A stretch of 64,000 bases of DNA, taken from an uncultured Lachnospiraceae bacterium. Lineage in GTDB: Bacteria; Bacillota; Clostridia; Lachnospirales; Lachnospiraceae. The translations under genes and the position numbers were made by a program. The stretch spans positions 17,982-81,981 of the forward strand of contig CAJTPS010000016.1 in NCBI GenBank assembly GCA_910578555.1, in the 5' to 3' direction. Below the pieces are notes generated by a model, which was not told where the DNA came from, made no database searches, and worked only from the letters and a program-made list of their open reading frames with translations. Each line of letters opens with the position of its first letter. Within the stretch, counting starts at the first letter, position 1. This document shows positions 25,767 through 34,040 of this stretch, in pieces.

Positions 25767-27396
25767 GAGGCTGTAAAAAATTCTGTGTCTATGGGTAAAA
25801 ATCTTTTTTGATAAGAATTAGATATGTAGACATTTGCTGTCGAATCGTATTTGTTTTATGTTGTCGAATTTCTTCCTTGATAATAGTATTGCCAGTCTGC
25901 TTATGTTTATACATGTATTTTGATTTTTCTGCATACCAATCAGGCATTAGCAGCAGAAATACGTTATGTGGGCGCTGCCCACACCCGGCCTCCGGAATAA
26001 GGCTGGGTATTTCTGGCAATACTGCTAATGCCGATGGAATAAGGCCGGGACATTTTTTGATAAGATGTGGTGTCCCGGTTTTTCCTTTTTACAAATACTG
26101 GGTAAGCCTGTCTCCATAAAGGACAACCATCTGGTTGAGCACCTGGTCCCAGTTCCTGTACCGCTGTGTCCACTTCTTTATTACGTTCCCACTGGCAAGA
26201 TAGAGCATTTTTTCTAAGGAACTGTCGCTTGGGAATACACTTTTTGTCTTGGTCACTTTCCTGTACTGGCGGTTAAGGCCCTCTATGATATTCGTGGTAT
26301 ACATGATGCGCCGGATATCATCAGAGAACTGGAAGAAGGAGCTGACATCCTCCCAGTTGTTTTCCCAGTTACTGACTGCATAGGGATATTTGCGTCCCCA
26401 TTTTTCTTTGATCCTTTCCAATTCTGACAGCGCAGACGTTTCGTTTGGGGCATTATAGACTGCTTTGAAGTCGGAAGAAAATTTTTTCAGGTCGCTGTAA
26501 TTGACATATTTGAAAGAATTCCGCAGCATGTGGATGACGCACCTTTGGATCTGCGCATCCGGATAGACTGCACTTATTGCTTCCTTAAATCCTGCAAGCC
26601 CATCCACACAGAAGAACAGCACATCCTGTACGCCACGGTTTTTCAGGTCATTTAACATCCCCAGCCAGAACTTGCTGGTCTCATTGGCGCCTACGGTGAT
26701 ACTCAAGATATCTTTATAGCCGTCTGCGGTGATCCCCAGCACAATGTAGGCGGCACGGCTCAGTATGCGTCCGTCTTCCCTGACTTTATAATGGATACAG
26801 TCCATGAATACAAAGGGATAGATGGGGTTCAATGGCCGCGCCTGCCACTCTTTGACCTCTGGGAGTATCCTGTCCGTGATCTTACTGACCATCTCTGCGG
26901 ACAGTTCCATCCCATAAAGTTCCTGTATCTGGTCATGGATATCCCTTGTGCTCATACCCCTTGCATAGAGGGAGATTACTTTTTCTTCAATACCGGAGAT
27001 ATCCCTCTGGTATTTTGGGATGAGCTTTGGCTCAAATTCACCCTCACGGTCTCTTGGGACATCGATCTGGAATTCCCCATACTGGCTCTTGAGGGTTTTG
27101 GGAGAATGTCCGTTACGTTTGTTGGATGTGGGAGCATCACCTTTCTGGTTTTTTTCGTAGCCAAGGGATGCATCCAATTCCGCCTCCATAAGCTCCTGAA
27201 GGATATCTTTGAAGCTGTCCCTTAGCAGGCTGTAAACATCAGCCACGCTGTTAAGATTGTTATCTGCAATAATCTGTCGTATTTGCTGTTTTGTTGCTGG
27301 CATAAAAATACTCCTTTTCGATAAGAATTGTCATATCTTGATTCTTACCAAAAAAGAGGTATTTTTTTCCAAAGACACAAACTATTTTACACTACC
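25767..27396. mobile_element. IS256-family insertion sequence, complete
   Basis: The element is 1630 bp. The ends are imperfect inverted repeats sharing TGTAAAA and TGTGTCT (left GAGGCTGTAAAAAATTCTGT, right complement GGTAGTGTAAAATAGTTTGT). An 8-bp direct repeat AAAAAAGC flanks it at 25759-25766 and 27397-27404, the usual target duplication of this family. The one gene is the transposase. The 25767-26088 part is non-coding and includes a long imperfect palindrome (GCATTAGCAG at 25944-25953 with CTGCTAATGC at 26022-26031) and a GGGACA/TGTCCC terminator near 26047-26082. Confidence 0.92.
26089..27303 (-). CDS. IS256-family transposase
   Basis: The 404-residue protein is a full-length IS256 (mutator-type) DDE transposase: RNGHSPKTLKSQYGEFQIDVPRDR near residue 65, MDCIHYKVREDG with the first Asp, FCVDGLAGFKEAISAVYPDAQIQRCVIHMLRNS with the second Asp and the C/H motif, and NIIEGLNRQYRKVTKTK near the C-terminus with the final Glu. 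No frameshift is seen, so it should be active. GGAG lies seven bases before the ATG. Confidence 0.95.
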   Translation of the reverse strand: MPATKQQIRQIIADNNLNSVADVYSLLRDSFKDILQELMEAELDASLGYEKNQKGDAPTSNKRNGHSPKTLKSQYGEFQIDVPRDREGEFEPKLIPKYQRDISGIEEKVISLYARGMSTRDIHDQIQELYGMELSAEMVSKITDRILPEVKEWQARPLNPIYPFVFMDCIHYKVREDGRILSRAAYIVLGITADGYKDILSITVGANETSKFWLGMLNDLKNRGVQDVLFFCVDGLAGFKEAISAVYPDAQIQRCVIHMLRNSFKYVNYSDLKKFSSDFKAVYNAPNETSALSELERIKEKWGRKYPYAVSNWENNWEDVSSFFQFSDDIRRIMYTTNIIEGLNRQYRKVTKTKSVFPSDSSLEKMLYLASGNVIKKWTQRYRNWDQVLNQMVVLYGDRLTQYL

Positions 27397-27401
27397 AAAA
27401 A

Positions 27402-27474
27402 AGCTGCTGACGGGAATCGGACCCGTGACCTCCGCACTACCAATGCGACGCTCTACCGACTGAGCCACAGCAGC
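27402..27474 (-). tRNA. tRNA-Thr (anticodon GGT)
   Basis: A full cloverleaf on the minus strand: acceptor GCTGCTG/CAGCAGC, D-arm GCTCAGTCGGTAGAGC, anticodon stem TCGCA/TGCGG closing loop TTGGTAG (anticodon GGT), T-arm ACGGGTCCGATTCCCGT. Its last bases overlap the right target duplication of the IS element, but the tRNA is complete. Confidence 0.95.
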
Positions 27475-27479
27475 AAAAA

Positions 27480-27547
27480 CAATATTAAATTGAACCAGTG
27501 ATTCCATAACTACCAATACGACGCTCTACCGACTGAGCCACAGCAGC
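27480..27547 (-). pseudogene. Decayed tandem copy of tRNA-Thr
   Basis: Bases 27510-27547 repeat the 5' half of the neighbouring tRNA-Thr with one change in the anticodon stem. The remainder still aligns (TGGAATCACTGGTTCAAT against GGAGGTCACGGGTCCGAT), but the 3' strands of the acceptor, anticodon and T stems no longer pair. It lies just upstream of the intact tRNA in the same orientation. Confidence 0.8.
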
Positions 27548-27610
27548 ATTCCAATGATCACACTATGCGTAACCACCGAATTGTAGTATATCACAGTCTT
27601 TTCAGATTTG

Positions 27611-28228
27611 TCAACAGCGTATTGCTTTCTTCAGCTTCGTCTTGATCCTCTGCAGTGCGTTATCGGTGGATTTCTCATCTCTGCCGAGCACCCTTGCGAT
27701 CTGCTGGTATCCCATGCCGGTCAGATACAGGTCGAGTACCTGTTTCTCGAAGCCGCTGAGTTCCCGCTCGATTGTCTCTTCCAGACGCACTACATTCTCC
27801 CTGTCGATCACAAGATCCTCGGGATTCTGTCCTGAGCGGGAAGCCAGCACGTTGACCAGTTCTTCTTCCTCCCCATCCCGGTTTACGCCTGCGCTGCCGT
27901 ACAGTGACACATAGGTATTGAGCGGAATATGCTTCTGTCGTCTGGATGCCTGCACCGCCGTGTACATCTGCCTGGAGACACACAGATCGGCAAAGGTCAG
28001 GAAGCTGGCGTCCCTGCCGATATCATAATCCCGCAGTGCTTTAAACAGTCCGATCATCCCCTCCTGAATCAAGTCGTCGTTGTCTGCGCCGAGAATGTAC
28101 ATGGATCTGGCCTTACTGCGAACCAGATTCTTATACTTGTTCATAAGATATTCTGTGACGCCATCCTCCCCGTCCCGCAGCCGCACGATGAGTTCCTCGT
28201 CACTGTACTGTTCATAATCCTGTTCCAT
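27611..28228 (-). CDS. sigH: RNA polymerase sigma factor, SigH (sigma-30) type
   Basis: The 205-residue protein has region 2 (MNKYKNLVRSKARSMYILGADNDDLIQEGMIGLFKALRDYD) and region 4 (ELSGFEKQVLDLYLTGMGYQQIARVLGRDEKSTDNALQRIKTKLK). This and its place at the end of the cysE-cysS-mrnC-rlmB cluster identify SigH, which by family directs transition-phase and early sporulation genes. The start at 28228 lies inside the end of the upstream SGNH gene (17-bp overlap) with GGAG six bases upstream; translation is probably coupled. Confidence 0.9.
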   Translation of the reverse strand: MEQDYEQYSDEELIVRLRDGEDGVTEYLMNKYKNLVRSKARSMYILGADNDDLIQEGMIGLFKALRDYDIGRDASFLTFADLCVSRQMYTAVQASRRQKHIPLNTYVSLYGSAGVNRDGEEEELVNVLASRSGQNPEDLVIDRENVVRLEETIERELSGFEKQVLDLYLTGMGYQQIARVLGRDEKSTDNALQRIKTKLKKAIRC

Positions 28229-29906
28229 GAGAATCTCCGTTTTCCTCCGTTCCGTCCTCTGTTTCCGTCCCTTCTTCTCTGTCATCCATCTCTTCCGAAT
28301 ACGTTGTCTCAACTGCGTCCGTCTCTTCGGCTTCCGTATCTTCTTCCTCTGCATTGCCGGTCTCTTCCGGTTTCACACCTTCCTCTGCGGCAGCGCTTTC
28401 TTCCGGCACAGCATTCTCTTCCGACTCCTTATTTTCCGCCGCACTTTCATCATAATGTTCTATGATCTCAGCCGCAAAATGTTCCGCCATGACCTGATAC
28501 CCTGCATGACTGCCGTGCACACCATCCGGTATATACTCCGCCACAACGTTCGCATCGTGGGAATCGAGAATGTTGGAATTATACAGGTCAATTACTTCAT
28601 AATCATATTCCTGTGCCAGTGTCGTGATTGTCTCCGCAAACCTCTGCTGTGGCAGCAGATACTCCCGCTCGCTCATCAGATAATCCTGCAGCACATTCGG
28701 CAGCGGAGTCGCAAAGAAAATCTCCGCATCCGGATAATGCTCCCGCAGTCCGCGCATCAACTCATCCAGATCACCGCAGAATGTGCGCTGCGCCCGGTCC
28801 TCCAGATTGCCGAACTCCTTGTCCGACACGCAGAACCCGTCATTGGTGCCGCCCATCACGATAATCACATCCGTATCTTCCGGTATCTCCCGATAGCGTT
28901 CCACGTAGGGGTCCGACCAGTACCGGCCGATGGAGGAACCGCCGATTCCCAAATTATAGACTTCTTCCGCACCCAGCAGTTCTTTCAGTCTGGCCGGATA
29001 GGAATACTGCTGATAGCCTTCCTCGCTTTCCAGATTGGACGCAGCCGTGATGCTGTCTCCCAGACAGGCGATCTTCAGTCCCGAAAAATCATACCGGTTC
29101 TCCGCAATCCGCTCCCTGTCAGACTGATTCACCTCCAGCGTCTCCTGCAAAGAGGTTCGCAGTTCTCTGCGCTGTGCCAGTGACATTCCCTCCGGCTGCT
29201 CATAGATCCCGCGCCATGCATCGAAGATACTGCTCCCCGTCATGGAACCGTCATAGTAATTGATTTCTCCGTTTCCCGACACCGACGTATTCGCCGATAC
29301 TGTCCCGTTATTCCATGCGGTTGTATTACCGGATACCGTATGGCTACCCGATACCGCTGCATTGCCGGATACTGTTTCGTTACCCGATACTGACACAGTT
29401 CCAGACCCCGTCCTGTTGCCCGACACCATTCCGTTACCCGACACTGTTCCGTTACCCGATACCGTAACGTTTCCGGACACTGTCCCGACACCAGATGCCG
29501 ACATATTACCGGACACCGTGTCATAACCGAACGCCATCCTGTTGCCGGACGCGGTCCCGCCGCCCGATATCACTGCGTTGCCGGACACTGAACCATTCAC
29601 GGATGCACAGCTGTCTGACAATCGTTCGGCTGCTCCCTGTCCTTCACTGTTCTGGATCTGTGTAATAAAATGTTCCAGTTCCTCCTTGTTTTCCGTCCGC
29701 TCCATGATTTCCGTCTGCATCTCCTGTACACGGCTCTGCGCCTCACGATTGCGCTCAAACACCTGTGCCAGTTCCAGTTCTTCCTGCTCCTTCGCAAGCT
29801 GCCTTTTCGTGTCATAGATGTCATAGGCTTTGAAACCGACCGCCGCCGCCAGAACTGCCGTCAATATGAAGATCAACACCAGTAATATTTCATTTATTTT
29901 TTTCAT
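28212..29906 (-). CDS. Membrane-anchored SGNH hydrolase with VSGN repeats and acidic tail
   Basis: The 564-residue protein starts with a signal anchor (residues 7-27) and a coiled coil (33-90). Residues 104-212 hold about a dozen short repeats of the form T-V-S-G-N. The SGNH domain (275-480) has all blocks: CLGDSITAAS (Ser285), GIGGSSIG, GGTNDG (Asn355) and PDGVHGSHAGY (Asp461, His464). A tail of about 80 residues is very rich in Glu. By family it may deacetylate or de-esterify cell-wall sugars outside the membrane. It lies between rlmB and sigH, where yacP is common in Firmicutes. The repeats are rich in SGN and may be a wall-spanning spacer. Confidence 0.85.
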   Translation of the reverse strand: MKKINEILLVLIFILTAVLAAAVGFKAYDIYDTKRQLAKEQEELELAQVFERNREAQSRVQEMQTEIMERTENKEELEHFITQIQNSEGQGAAERLSDSCASVNGSVSGNAVISGGGTASGNRMAFGYDTVSGNMSASGVGTVSGNVTVSGNGTVSGNGMVSGNRTGSGTVSVSGNETVSGNAAVSGSHTVSGNTTAWNNGTVSANTSVSGNGEINYYDGSMTGSSIFDAWRGIYEQPEGMSLAQRRELRTSLQETLEVNQSDRERIAENRYDFSGLKIACLGDSITAASNLESEEGYQQYSYPARLKELLGAEEVYNLGIGGSSIGRYWSDPYVERYREIPEDTDVIIVMGGTNDGFCVSDKEFGNLEDRAQRTFCGDLDELMRGLREHYPDAEIFFATPLPNVLQDYLMSEREYLLPQQRFAETITTLAQEYDYEVIDLYNSNILDSHDANVVAEYIPDGVHGSHAGYQVMAEHFAAEIIEHYDESAAENKESEENAVPEESAAAEEGVKPEETGNAEEEDTEAEETDAVETTYSEEMDDREEGTETEDGTEENGDSHGTGL

Positions 29907-29999
29907 GATAAATCATCTGTCTTCCTATCTATCCCCATATCAGACCCGTTTACCGCGAACAGGACACTTTCCCGGCTCTGATTCAGATTGTCTGTACCC

Positions 30000-30740
30000 T
30001 CATCCCCGTCTCTGCCGCACGATTTCATAAGCCAGCACGCCCGCCGCCACAGAAGCGTTCAGGGAATCAATATCGCCCTGCATCGGAATCGACGCCGTAA
30101 AGTCACACTTTTCTTTCACCAAGCGACCCACGCCGTTCCCCTCACTGCCGATCACCAGACCGATCGCACCTTTTAAGTCCAGATCATACATACAAGTACC
30201 GCCCATGTCCGCACATACGAACCACAGCCCCTCTTTCTTCAACTCTTCTATCGTCTGTCCCAGATTCGTCACTTTGGCAACGGGCGTATAGTTGATCGCG
30301 CCAGCGGAAGCCTTCGCCACCGTCGCTGTCAGTCCGACCGCCCGGTTCTTCGGTATAATGACGCCGTGCGCACCTGCCAGATTCGCGGTACGGATGATCG
30401 CGCCCAGGTTATGCGGGTCCTCAATATTATCCAGCAGAAAGACAAAAGGCGCCTCTCCTTGATCTCTTGCCTTTTGTAAAATATCTTCTACCTCCGCGTA
30501 GGCATATGCCGCCGCATAGGCAATGACTCCCTGATGTCTGCCTGTCTCTGACATCTGGTCCAGCCGCTCCTTCGCCACATATTTAATCAGCGTGCCCTGC
30601 TTCGATGCTTCCCGCTTGATGGTCAGAACCGGTCCGTCCTGACAGCCGTCCTGTACGAACAGCTTGTCTATCGTTCTGCCGGCGCGAAATGCCTCTAAGA
30701 CGGCGTTTCGGCCCTCTATTGTATATTCTGAATATGCCAT
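30000..30740 (-). CDS. rlmB: 23S rRNA 2'-O-ribose methyltransferase, RlmB/TrmH family
   Basis: The 246-residue protein has an N-terminal substrate-binding domain (EGRNAVLEAFRAGRTIDKLFVQ) and the SPOUT knot with motif 1 FLLDNIEDPHNLGAIIRTANLAGAHGVIIPK, motif 2 IGLVIGSEGNGVGRLVKEKCD and motif 3 IPMQGDIDSLNASVAAGVLAYE. By family it methylates a guanosine in 23S rRNA. The start at 30740 (MAYSEY) fits family length; GAAGGG is about 15 bases upstream, which is far, and the frame to 30827 adds an unlikely extension. Confidence 0.92.
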   Translation of the reverse strand: MAYSEYTIEGRNAVLEAFRAGRTIDKLFVQDGCQDGPVLTIKREASKQGTLIKYVAKERLDQMSETGRHQGVIAYAAAYAYAEVEDILQKARDQGEAPFVFLLDNIEDPHNLGAIIRTANLAGAHGVIIPKNRAVGLTATVAKASAGAINYTPVAKVTNLGQTIEELKKEGLWFVCADMGGTCMYDLDLKGAIGLVIGSEGNGVGRLVKEKCDFTASIPMQGDIDSLNASVAAGVLAYEIVRQRRG

Positions 30741-30845
30741 AATAATGTTTTGTTCCCTTCTAACGATGTATCCTGTCCAGCCCGTACCGTTGCATTCCAC
30801 TGCCAGATCATATTGGCGGTCATACATAATGCAAATGCTGCCGGC

Positions 30846-31286
30846 TTATATCGTCATATTTATTTTCTCGATCGCCGTGCGGATCAGATACAGCAGCCGT
30901 TCCTGATGCCCCTGCAGATACAGATAACCGCAAAGTGCCTCTAATCCCGTCGCCTTACGGTACTCTATCACGGATGCGTTCTTGGCCGCCGAGTAGGATT
31001 TGGCATTGCGCCCGCGATGATAGACTGCCGCTTCCTCCTCCGTCAGATCATTTTCCAGCGCCTCGATCATCCTCGCCTGCACACGGGCATTCACATAGGT
31101 CACCGTCTTCTTATGCAGCTTATCGGCAGAGCGGTTGCCTCGCTCCACCACGATCGTCCGGATCACCAGATCATAGATGGCGTCACCGATATACGCTAAC
31201 GTCAAGGGGGAATAGGTTCGGATATCGACCTCCCCGCATCCGAAATCTCTCTTGATCGCCTCTAAGATCGTCATGCTCTCTTCCAT
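30846..31286 (-). CDS. mrnC: Mini-ribonuclease III
   Basis: The 146-residue protein is a lone RNase III catalytic domain: SPLTLAYIGDAIYDLVIR carries the signature Asp and Glu-like positions, followed by VYHRGRNAKSYSAAKNASVIEYRKATGLEALCGYLYLQG. By family it matures 23S rRNA ends in Firmicutes. It overlaps the end of cysS by 16 bp, with GAGGG six bases before its ATG, so translation is coupled. Confidence 0.94.
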   Translation of the reverse strand: MEESMTILEAIKRDFGCGEVDIRTYSPLTLAYIGDAIYDLVIRTIVVERGNRSADKLHKKTVTYVNARVQARMIEALENDLTEEEAAVYHRGRNAKSYSAAKNASVIEYRKATGLEALCGYLYLQGHQERLLYLIRTAIEKINMTI

Positions 31287-32680
31287 TTGACGCCCTCTCG
31301 TGTATCTTCCAGAATAATGCCCTGTGCCGCTAGCGTATCACGAATCTCGTCCGCTCTGGCAAAGTTCTTCGCTTTTCTTGCCTCTTGTCTTTCCTGAATC
31401 AACGCCTCAATCTCCGTATCCAGAATCTCTTCTTTTTTCTCTACGATCAGTCCGCAGATATCGGACAGCATCACAATCTCATCCTTCATCGCCTGTATAA
31501 AAGCCTTGCCGGACTGCTCCGTTACATGCGTATTCGCAAATTTTACCAGTTCAAAAATGGCCGAAACGGCATCCGCCGTGTTAAAATCGTCGTCCATCGC
31601 CTCGTCAAACTTCTTGATGAAGACCTGCGCCTCCTCGGTCAGCGCCTTCTCCTGCGCACTCATCCCCGTATCCTGCACTTTGTCCATCAGATAATTCAGA
31701 TTCGATACACTGGTCACGATACGGTCCAGTCCGTTCTTCGCCGCTTCCATCAGATCCGCGCTGAAGTTAAGCGGACTCCTGTAATGCGCCGAGAGCATAA
31801 AGAACCGCAGTACCTGCAGATCGTATTTCTCACTGATGTCCCTGACGGTAAAGAAGTTTCCCGCAGACTTGGACATTTTCTTATTATCAATATTCAAGAA
31901 CCCGTTGTGCAGCCAGTATTTCGCAAACTCTTTATCATTGGCCGCCTCAGACTGCGCGATCTCATTCTCATGATGCGGGAAGATCAGATCCTCGCCGCCC
32001 GCATGGATATCGATCTGATCACCGAGATACTTTTTACTCATCACGGAGCACTCGATATGCCAGCCCGGACGGCCGTCGCACCAGGGTGACTCCCAGTACG
32101 GCTCGCCCTCCTTCTTAGGCTTCCAGAGCACGAAATCAAGCGGGTCCTGCTTCTGGTCTTCACCGGACACTAACAGGGAACGGCCGCCGCTTCGAAGATC
32201 ATCGAGGTTCTTGTGCGACAGCTTACCGTATCCCTGAAAACTTCTCGTCCTGTAATATACCGTGCCGTCCTGTGCCACATATGCGTGCCCTTTATCGATC
32301 AGTGTCTGTATCATCTCAATCATGCCGTCGATCTCCTGCGTCGCCTTCGGGTGCGTGGTCGCTTCCTTCACGTTAAGCGCCTCCATATCTTTACGGCACT
32401 CCGCAATATAGCGTTCTGAAATCACGGAAGGGTCAACCCCTTCCTCATTTGCCTTCTTAATGATCTTATCGTCCACATCGGTAAAATTAGAGACGTAATT
32501 GACCTCATATCCCTTATGCTCCATATACCGTCTCGCCGTGTCAAAGATGATCATCGGTCTGGCATTTCCGATATGAATCAGATTGTACACGGTAGGACCG
32601 CATACGTACATGCTGACCTTTCCCTCCTGCAGCGGCACAAACTCTTCCTTTTGTCTTGATAGTGTGTTGAAAACCTTCAT
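31271..32680 (-). CDS. cysS: Cysteinyl-tRNA synthetase
   Basis: The 469-residue protein charges tRNA-Cys. It has the HIGH-type motif PTVYNLIHIGNARP, zinc ligands (CGPTVY, WHIECSVMS, GGEDLIFPHHENE) and the KMSKS motif KKMSKSAGN. The start at 32680 is chosen for the GGGG six bases upstream; an in-frame ATG four codons earlier overlaps that site. It follows cysE after about 130 bp and shares its T-box. Confidence 0.96.
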   Translation of the reverse strand: MKVFNTLSRQKEEFVPLQEGKVSMYVCGPTVYNLIHIGNARPMIIFDTARRYMEHKGYEVNYVSNFTDVDDKIIKKANEEGVDPSVISERYIAECRKDMEALNVKEATTHPKATQEIDGMIEMIQTLIDKGHAYVAQDGTVYYRTRSFQGYGKLSHKNLDDLRSGGRSLLVSGEDQKQDPLDFVLWKPKKEGEPYWESPWCDGRPGWHIECSVMSKKYLGDQIDIHAGGEDLIFPHHENEIAQSEAANDKEFAKYWLHNGFLNIDNKKMSKSAGNFFTVRDISEKYDLQVLRFFMLSAHYRSPLNFSADLMEAAKNGLDRIVTSVSNLNYLMDKVQDTGMSAQEKALTEEAQVFIKKFDEAMDDDFNTADAVSAIFELVKFANTHVTEQSGKAFIQAMKDEIVMLSDICGLIVEKKEEILDTEIEALIQERQEARKAKNFARADEIRDTLAAQGIILEDTREGVKWKRA

Positions 32681-32812
32681 ATTGATCCCCATTTCTGCGC
32701 ACGTCTTAGTTTCACTTTGTTATAACAGTACCTCTGACAAGTTTGCGTCAAGTGCGCACAGACACAAATCCCGCGATTCTAAATTGTAACTTTCAATTTT
32801 ATATACTAACCT

Positions 32813-33487
32813 TCATAATTTTGCTTGCTTGTTCCGGCTTCTGACTTCTCTCTCCAGATCAATCAGTCTGTTCGTCAGTTCCGTATTGGCACGCTGTAAT
32901 CCCGCTATATCCTCCCTGACAGGATCGGGCAGGTTGATCTGATCCAATTCTTCCTGTGGCAGCAACCTGTTATTGCGCTTCACCACCCGTCCCGGCACAC
33001 CAACTACCGTGGAGTTGGGTGGTACTTCCTCTAATACCACGCTGCCTGCTCCGATCTTGCTGTTGTCACCAATCTTAAAGGACCCCAGCACTTTAGCGCC
33101 TGTACTGATCATGACATTGTTCCCGATCGTGGGGTGACGTTTGCCCTGCTCCTTGCCGGTACCGCCCAGCGTCACGCCCTGATACAGCGTCACGTTGTCA
33201 CCGATGACCGTAGTCTCCCCGATGATCACGCCATTGCCGTGATCTATGAAAAATCCTTTACCGATCTGCGCCCCGGGATGAATCTCGATCCCTGTCTTAC
33301 GCACACCTTTCTGCGAAATCCATCTTGCCAGAAAGTAATGTCCTTTCAGATACATCTTATGCGCCATGCGATAATAGATCATCACCTTGAAACTGGGATA
33401 CAGGAACACTTCCATATTGGAGTGGATCGCCGGGTCGCGTTCGCGTATGATCCTGATCTCCTCCCTGATATTTCGTATCAAACCCAT
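32813..33487 (-). CDS. cysE: Serine O-acetyltransferase
   Basis: The 224-residue protein makes O-acetylserine from serine and acetyl-CoA, the entry step to cysteine. It has a left-handed beta-helix of hexapeptide repeats (IEIHPGAQIGKGFFIDHGNGVIIG, TIGNNVMISTGAKVLGSFKIG) and the catalytic His in FIDHGNG. The C-terminal 30 residues are a basic coiled coil. AAAAGGA precedes the ATG at 33487. Controlled by the upstream T-box, then followed by cysS. Confidence 0.95.
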   Translation of the reverse strand: MGLIRNIREEIRIIRERDPAIHSNMEVFLYPSFKVMIYYRMAHKMYLKGHYFLARWISQKGVRKTGIEIHPGAQIGKGFFIDHGNGVIIGETTVIGDNVTLYQGVTLGGTGKEQGKRHPTIGNNVMISTGAKVLGSFKIGDNSKIGAGSVVLEEVPPNSTVVGVPGRVVKRNNRLLPQEELDQINLPDPVREDIAGLQRANTELTNRLIDLEREVRSRNKQAKL

Positions 33488-33511
33488 GTTTTTTCCTTTT
33501 CCTGCAATGGA

Positions 33512-33710
33512 GAACAAAACGAGCAAAGCTCGTTTGCGAGATTCGCTTCGCGAACTCGAATAAGCGGAGCAATTTCCTATACCAGAACAAAACGAGCAAA
33601 GCTCGTTTGCGAGATCTGCTTCGCAGCCTCGTAAATCCGGAGCACTTTCCTATACCAGAGCAAAAGTGCGCTTCGCACACTCTTATTTCAAAGGACGCAC
33701 TTTCCTATGA
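33512..33710. repeat. Dispersed repeat family B, copy 3: three units in tandem
   Basis: Units at 33512-33584 and 33585-33657 are each exactly 73 bp, with the hairpin AACGAGCAAAGCTCGTT, a second GCGAGAT...CTCG part and the end TTTCCTATACCA. A shorter third unit (33658-33710) has GTGCGCTTCGCAC and ends TTTCCTATGA. They lie in the transcribed cysE leader between the T-box terminator and the gene. Confidence 0.8.
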
Positions 33711-33960
33711 AATAAAAATCCGCGGTTCCCGCCCTATTCCGGTTCGGAAATAGAGACGAAATGATCCGCGGTTCCACTCTACTTAAAGAATGCATCTGCA
33801 CTCTTTCACTCAAGACCTGTAACGGGGTCAGCCGGGTCAAAGACCGGACTCCGGGGCGCACTTCCCATTCTCTTCGCAAGAACCGTTTTCAGCCGGCGGC
33901 GGTTCCTCTCTGCTGCTTCTGACAAAGGTACTCTTCCCTTTCAGCATCCATTCATCCATT
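33705..33960 (-). promoter_or_regulatory. T-box leader of the cysE-cysS operon (probably Cys)
   Basis: On the minus strand the T-box sequence AGTGGAACCGCGG occurs at 33765-33777, followed by a terminator built from two CCGCGG arms and an inner CTCTATTTCCG/CGGAATAGGG stem, ending in ATTTTT at about 33716. Stem I starts with GGGAAGAGTACC near 33935 (AGTA motif). A TGC triplet at 33858-33860 in the 3' side of stem I is a fitting cysteine specifier. By family, uncharged tRNA-Cys would prevent termination. Confidence 0.85.
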
Positions 33961-33988
33961 GCATTACATCTGATAAGTTTCTGCTATT

Positions 33989-34017
33989 AGAATATGCAAA
34001 AAAACGGATTTTGTCAA
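33989..34017 (-). promoter_or_regulatory. Promoter of the cysE T-box transcript
   Basis: TTGACA, a 17-bp spacer and TATTCT, read on the minus strand, just upstream of the T-box stem I. Confidence 0.75.
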
Positions 34018-34040
34018 TCCTAATCTGTCTGCAGAAAAGA

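Noticed and set aside
25789..26019. 76-codon minus-strand frame in the left part of the IS element
   Set aside because: It runs into the inverted repeat, has no Shine-Dalgarno and covers a palindrome; not a credible passenger gene.
28227..29183. 318-codon frame on the plus strand opposite the SGNH gene
   Set aside because: It is a shadow of the repeat-rich SGNH gene and lacks a Shine-Dalgarno and any known motif.
33512..33710. Possible CRISPR array
   Set aside because: Only three units, directly adjoining without spacers, and no cas gene.
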